A DNA stretch of 64,000 nucleotides from Bacteroidota bacterium (GTDB lineage Bacteria; Bacteroidota; Bacteroidia; B-17B0; Aurantibacillaceae). Below, in pieces: positions 61,130-64,000 of this stretch; the stretch's first letter is position 1; each line of letters starts with the position of its first letter. Below the pieces are notes generated by a model. That model was given only the letters and a program-made list of their open reading frames with translations, made no database searches and was not told the DNA's origin. Location of the stretch: assembly GCA_018267825.1 (NCBI GenBank), contig JAFDXR010000008.1, forward strand, positions 372,001 to 436,000. Direction: 5' to 3'. Both the position numbers and the translations under genes were made by a program.

Positions 61130-62362
61130 TCAGGCCTCCTTGTTGCTCAGAAGCGCTTCCTTTGCCGTTTTCATAGCAATGGCATTGTATTTCTTTTCCA
61201 TGTACTGAAGCACTTTATCAAGCACTTCTTTGCTGGCCGGGTCCAAGCCATTTATTTCCTTGGCAAACACCTCATTGAGTGCGGTTTCCTTCACGTTCCG
61301 GATCTGTTTTGGAATATCACCAAAAGCCAGTTCGATCTTGCGTTCCTTGAGGAGGTATTTGAATTCTTCCGTTTTATTAAAAATGATCTTGCGGCAGGCT
61401 CCGATTTCTGTTTCGCGTTTGGCGAGATTTTCAGAGGCCTGGTGTTTCAGGCTTTCGATGTCGATATAGTTGAAATCGTATGCCCCTTGTACAGCCTTTT
61501 CAACATCGGCCGGAATAGCCAGGTCGATCACCACTTTACGGCCGGTTTCGCCGTGCAGCAGGTTTTCGTATACAGCCATTGTAACAATCGCTTCAGAAGA
61601 TGCCGTGCAGCTGATCAGCACATCAAATCCACCTTTATAATTCAGAATATCTTTCAGTTCAAATGCCTGTCCGTTGAGCTCCTGCGCCAGTTTCTGCGCT
61701 TTATCCAGACTGCGGTTAAATACGGTGAAATTGGCATACTGATGCTTTTTCAGGTACTTGGCCATACTGGTGTTGGTTTCACCGGCGCCGATAAATACAA
61801 TGCGATCACTGTTTTTAATGCCCAGATCGCGCAGACGGCGATATGCCAGCGATACAACCGATACGGGATTCTTGGCAATCTCTGTGTCCGTAAATACCTG
61901 CTTGGCCGTTTCAATGGTTTGTTTGATCACCAGGCGAATGGTGTCGCCGGTAATACCCAGCCCATTGCAGAATTCATAGGCTTTACGTACCTGTGTAATA
62001 ATTTCACGTTCGCCCACCACCAGTGAATCGAGTGATGATGCCACTTCAAATATATGGTTCAGGGCATCCTCACCTTCATAAACAGTGGCCGCATCTTCCA
62101 GAAGTTTGTTTTCTGCGATGGTATTCAGGGGGTTAATAGCCAGGAACAGGTTTTTTAAAAAGGTAGAATCCTCTGCAACTCCCGAACGATATATAATCTC
62201 CACGCGGTTGCAGGTGCTCAGAAACATCAGCTCATCAAAGCCAAACAGGGCCTTTACGGCTGGTAAGGCCTGTCGCTGTTGTGCCTCATCGAGGTGCAGT
62301 TTACCGATCAGCTCCAGGGGGGCTGTGCGGTGAGTAATGGCTATGATCTTAAATGTATTCAA
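61130..62362 (-). CDS. hemA: Glutamyl-tRNA reductase
   Basis: First enzyme of C5 haem synthesis. Catalytic Cys51 is in FLSTCNRVEI. NADPH binding is seen in VFIGAGETNTSMAKYL, and conserved VVGEREIITQVRKAYE and FDVLISCTASSE occur. The C-terminal dimerisation helices are present. The start is a TTG; no ATG or GTG lies close upstream, and the conserved NTFKIIAITHRTAP sequence begins with its second residue. It is the first gene of the haem cluster and diverges from acs. Confidence 0.96.
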   Translation of the reverse strand: MNTFKIIAITHRTAPLELIGKLHLDEAQQRQALPAVKALFGFDELMFLSTCNRVEIIYRSGVAEDSTFLKNLFLAINPLNTIAENKLLEDAATVYEGEDALNHIFEVASSLDSLVVGEREIITQVRKAYEFCNGLGITGDTIRLVIKQTIETAKQVFTDTEIAKNPVSVVSLAYRRLRDLGIKNSDRIVFIGAGETNTSMAKYLKKHQYANFTVFNRSLDKAQKLAQELNGQAFELKDILNYKGGFDVLISCTASSEAIVTMAVYENLLHGETGRKVVIDLAIPADVEKAVQGAYDFNYIDIESLKHQASENLAKRETEIGACRKIIFNKTEEFKYLLKERKIELAFGDIPKQIRNVKETALNEVFAKEINGLDPASKEVLDKVLQYMEKKYNAIAMKTAKEALLSNKEA

Positions 62363-62576
62363 GGAGTTTCTTCTGCAAATGTCGGAAGAGCCGCGCTTTT
62401 CTTTGTCATCGTATTGTCATTTGCAAATATTTAGAATGGTTATAAATACCCTGTGGCTGATATATATCAGTGCTTACATGCGTTTTTTTTCTATAGATTT
62501 ATGCTCCCCAACAAACCGGTAAAATTCTTTTTTACTTCAGCCATTCATTATCTTTATTAAACAAAAACCGAACAAC

Positions 62577-64000
62577 ATGCTGATCCGCTCTTTTGACGAT
62601 TACACGCGTGCCTATGAGCATAGTGTTAACAACCCTTCTGATTTCTGGAATACAGTCGCCTCCGGCTTCTCATGGAAAAAACCCTGGAGCCAAACCCTGG
62701 AATGGAATTTCGAAACACCGGATGTAAAATGGTTTATCGACGGCAAACTCAATATCACCGAAAATTGCATCGATCGCCATTTACCGGCCAAAAAAAATGA
62801 TATCGCGTTTTACTTTGAACCCAACGACCCTAAAGGACAAGCCCGCAGCATAAGCTACCAGCAACTGCACGACGACGTTTGCAGACTCGCCAATACCCTT
62901 AAAAAGCTTGGTGTTACAAAAGGCGACCGGGTATGCATATACATGCCCATGATTCCCGAAGCCGTATTTGCCATGCTGGCCTGTGCCCGTATCGGCGCGG
63001 TGCATTCGGTGGTATTTGCCGGTTTTTCGGCCTCTTCACTCGCCGGGCGTATCCAGGATTGCGATTGTAAAGTGGTCCTCACAACCGATGGTGCCTTCCG
63101 CGGCGCCAAAGACATTTCCATTAAATCGGTGGTTGACGAGGCTCTGGAAGTGTGTTCGTCTGTAACCAATGTGTTGGTTTACAAACATACAGGCACTGCC
63201 GTCAACATGAGTGCCGGCCGCGACCTGTGGTGGCAGGATGAAGTGCCACAGGCTGCTGCAAGTTGCCCGGCCGAAACAATGGACAGCGAAGACCTCCTGT
63301 TTATTTTATATACTTCCGGATCTACCGGCAAGCCAAAAGGTGTGGTACATACCTGCGGTGGTTATATGGTATATACCTGTTATACGTTTCAGAATGTGTT
63401 TCAGTACAATGCCGGCGACCTGTTCTGGTGTACCGCTGATGTGGGCTGGATCACCGGCCACTCCTACATTACATACGGTCCTTTACTGGCTGGTGCCTCT
63501 ACCGTATTATTCGAAGGTGTTCCTACGTATCCCGATGCGGGGCGTTTCTGGCAGGTTATAGACAAATACAAAGTCACCCATTTTTATACCGCACCAACCG
63601 CCATCCGTGCGTTGGAAGCAGCCGGTCTCGACTTTGTTACGCCATACAAACTCGACAGCCTTCGGGTGCTCGGAAGTGTCGGAGAGCCTATTAATGAAGA
63701 GGCCTGGCAGTGGTATCATAAAAACATCGGAAAAGAAAAATGCCCCATTGTAGATACCTGGTGGCAAACCGAAACGGGCGGCATGCTCATATCGCCTATT
63801 GCCGGCATCACACCGTTGAAGCCAAGTTATGCAACTCTTCCTTTACCAGGCGTGCAGCCTATCCTGGTGGATGAAAAGGGAAATGAGATTGTGGGCAATA
63901 ATGTAGAAGGAAACCTCTGCATTAAATTTCCATGGCCGTCGATTATCCGTACCACTTATGGCGATCACGAACGCTGCCGCCAGACCTACTTTGCTACATA
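62577..64000 (+). CDS. acs: Acetyl-CoA synthetase, partial (window edge)
   Basis: An open frame starting with ATG at 62577 continues to the last base, so the 3' part is missing. 474 codons are seen. AMP-forming acyl-CoA synthetase features are plain: YTSGSTGKPKGVVH (P-loop), DVGWITGHSYITYGPL, GVPTYPDAGRFW and WWQTETGG. The N-terminus (DFWNTVASGFSWKKPW) fits acetyl-CoA synthetase rather than longer-chain ligases. It converts acetate, ATP and CoA to acetyl-CoA. It is divergent from hemA, with 214 bases between them. Confidence 0.94.
   Translation, partial: MLIRSFDDYTRAYEHSVNNPSDFWNTVASGFSWKKPWSQTLEWNFETPDVKWFIDGKLNITENCIDRHLPAKKNDIAFYFEPNDPKGQARSISYQQLHDDVCRLANTLKKLGVTKGDRVCIYMPMIPEAVFAMLACARIGAVHSVVFAGFSASSLAGRIQDCDCKVVLTTDGAFRGAKDISIKSVVDEALEVCSSVTNVLVYKHTGTAVNMSAGRDLWWQDEVPQAAASCPAETMDSEDLLFILYTSGSTGKPKGVVHTCGGYMVYTCYTFQNVFQYNAGDLFWCTADVGWITGHSYITYGPLLAGASTVLFEGVPTYPDAGRFWQVIDKYKVTHFYTAPTAIRALEAAGLDFVTPYKLDSLRVLGSVGEPINEEAWQWYHKNIGKEKCPIVDTWWQTETGGMLISPIAGITPLKPSYATLPLPGVQPILVDEKGNEIVGNNVEGNLCIKFPWPSIIRTTYGDHERCRQTYFAT

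Noticed and set aside
1-64000. CRISPR array
   Set aside because: No regular 25-40 bp repeats with unique spacers and no cas-like genes; the repeats at 56-57 kb are palindromic composites with irregular spacing.

Overview
The window is chromosomal DNA of a member of the Bacteroidota. Evidence is seen in the genes: T9SS type A sorting tails, a MurF-alanine racemase fusion typical of the phylum, SusC/TonB-like carboxypeptidase-regulatory plus beta-barrel proteins, and TAnnTTTG-type promoters. An exact genus cannot be named from the sequence alone.

Layout. (1) 1-11.09 kb is core-like, moderately GC-rich DNA: a lipoprotein, two outer membrane barrels, a large AsmA-like protein, a T9SS cargo protein and a FUSC transporter. 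(2) 11,094-41,534 is a clearly AT-rich, roughly 30.4 kb integrated element. It sits in the 3' end of a tRNA-Cys gene (intact at 41,523-41,593, minus strand) and is bounded by a 15-bp perfect direct repeat that includes the tRNA 3' end. A tyrosine integrase lies at the left end. (3) 41.6-64 kb is core DNA again: an aminotransferase and omega-amidase-like pair, thymidine kinase, MurF-Alr, a GT39-like membrane protein, two cytochrome c/copper-monooxygenase-like proteins, a 1.4 kb gene-poor repeat region with a decayed copy of the hemB 3' end, a haem cluster (hemA, hemCD, hemB) and the start of acs, cut by the window edge.

The element has two halves. The left half (11.1-21 kb) carries mobility and maintenance genes: integrase, a Fic protein, an excisionase-like HTH protein, a protein with family-A polymerase palm motifs, a DUF5131/Gp37-Gp68 protein, a serine recombinase and several small unknown genes. 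Three of its transcription units share a 38-bp inverted-repeat operator with TTGGAC/GTCCAA arms, which suggests one regulon. The right half (21.2-41.4 kb) is a defence cargo. An XRE-controlled minus-strand operon encodes a SNF2 helicase, a 1,623-residue Eco57I-type adenine methylase, a 123-residue unknown protein, a 2,105-residue DEAD helicase with DUF1998 and a possible C-terminal Vsr-like nuclease, a UvrD-like helicase with a RelE/ParE-like N-terminus, and a small protein. Divergent from it is a two-gene unit: a QxK-type restriction-like nuclease and an OLD-family ATPase/TOPRIM nuclease.

The helicase-methylase operon recalls class 1 DISARM (SNF2 helicase, adenine methylase, helicase, DUF1998) and also Druantia (very large DUF1998 helicase), but it matches neither. 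DrmA- and DrmB-like parts seem to be in one chain, no phospholipase-D nuclease is present, and a UvrD helicase is added. This is the best candidate in the window for a poorly described system.
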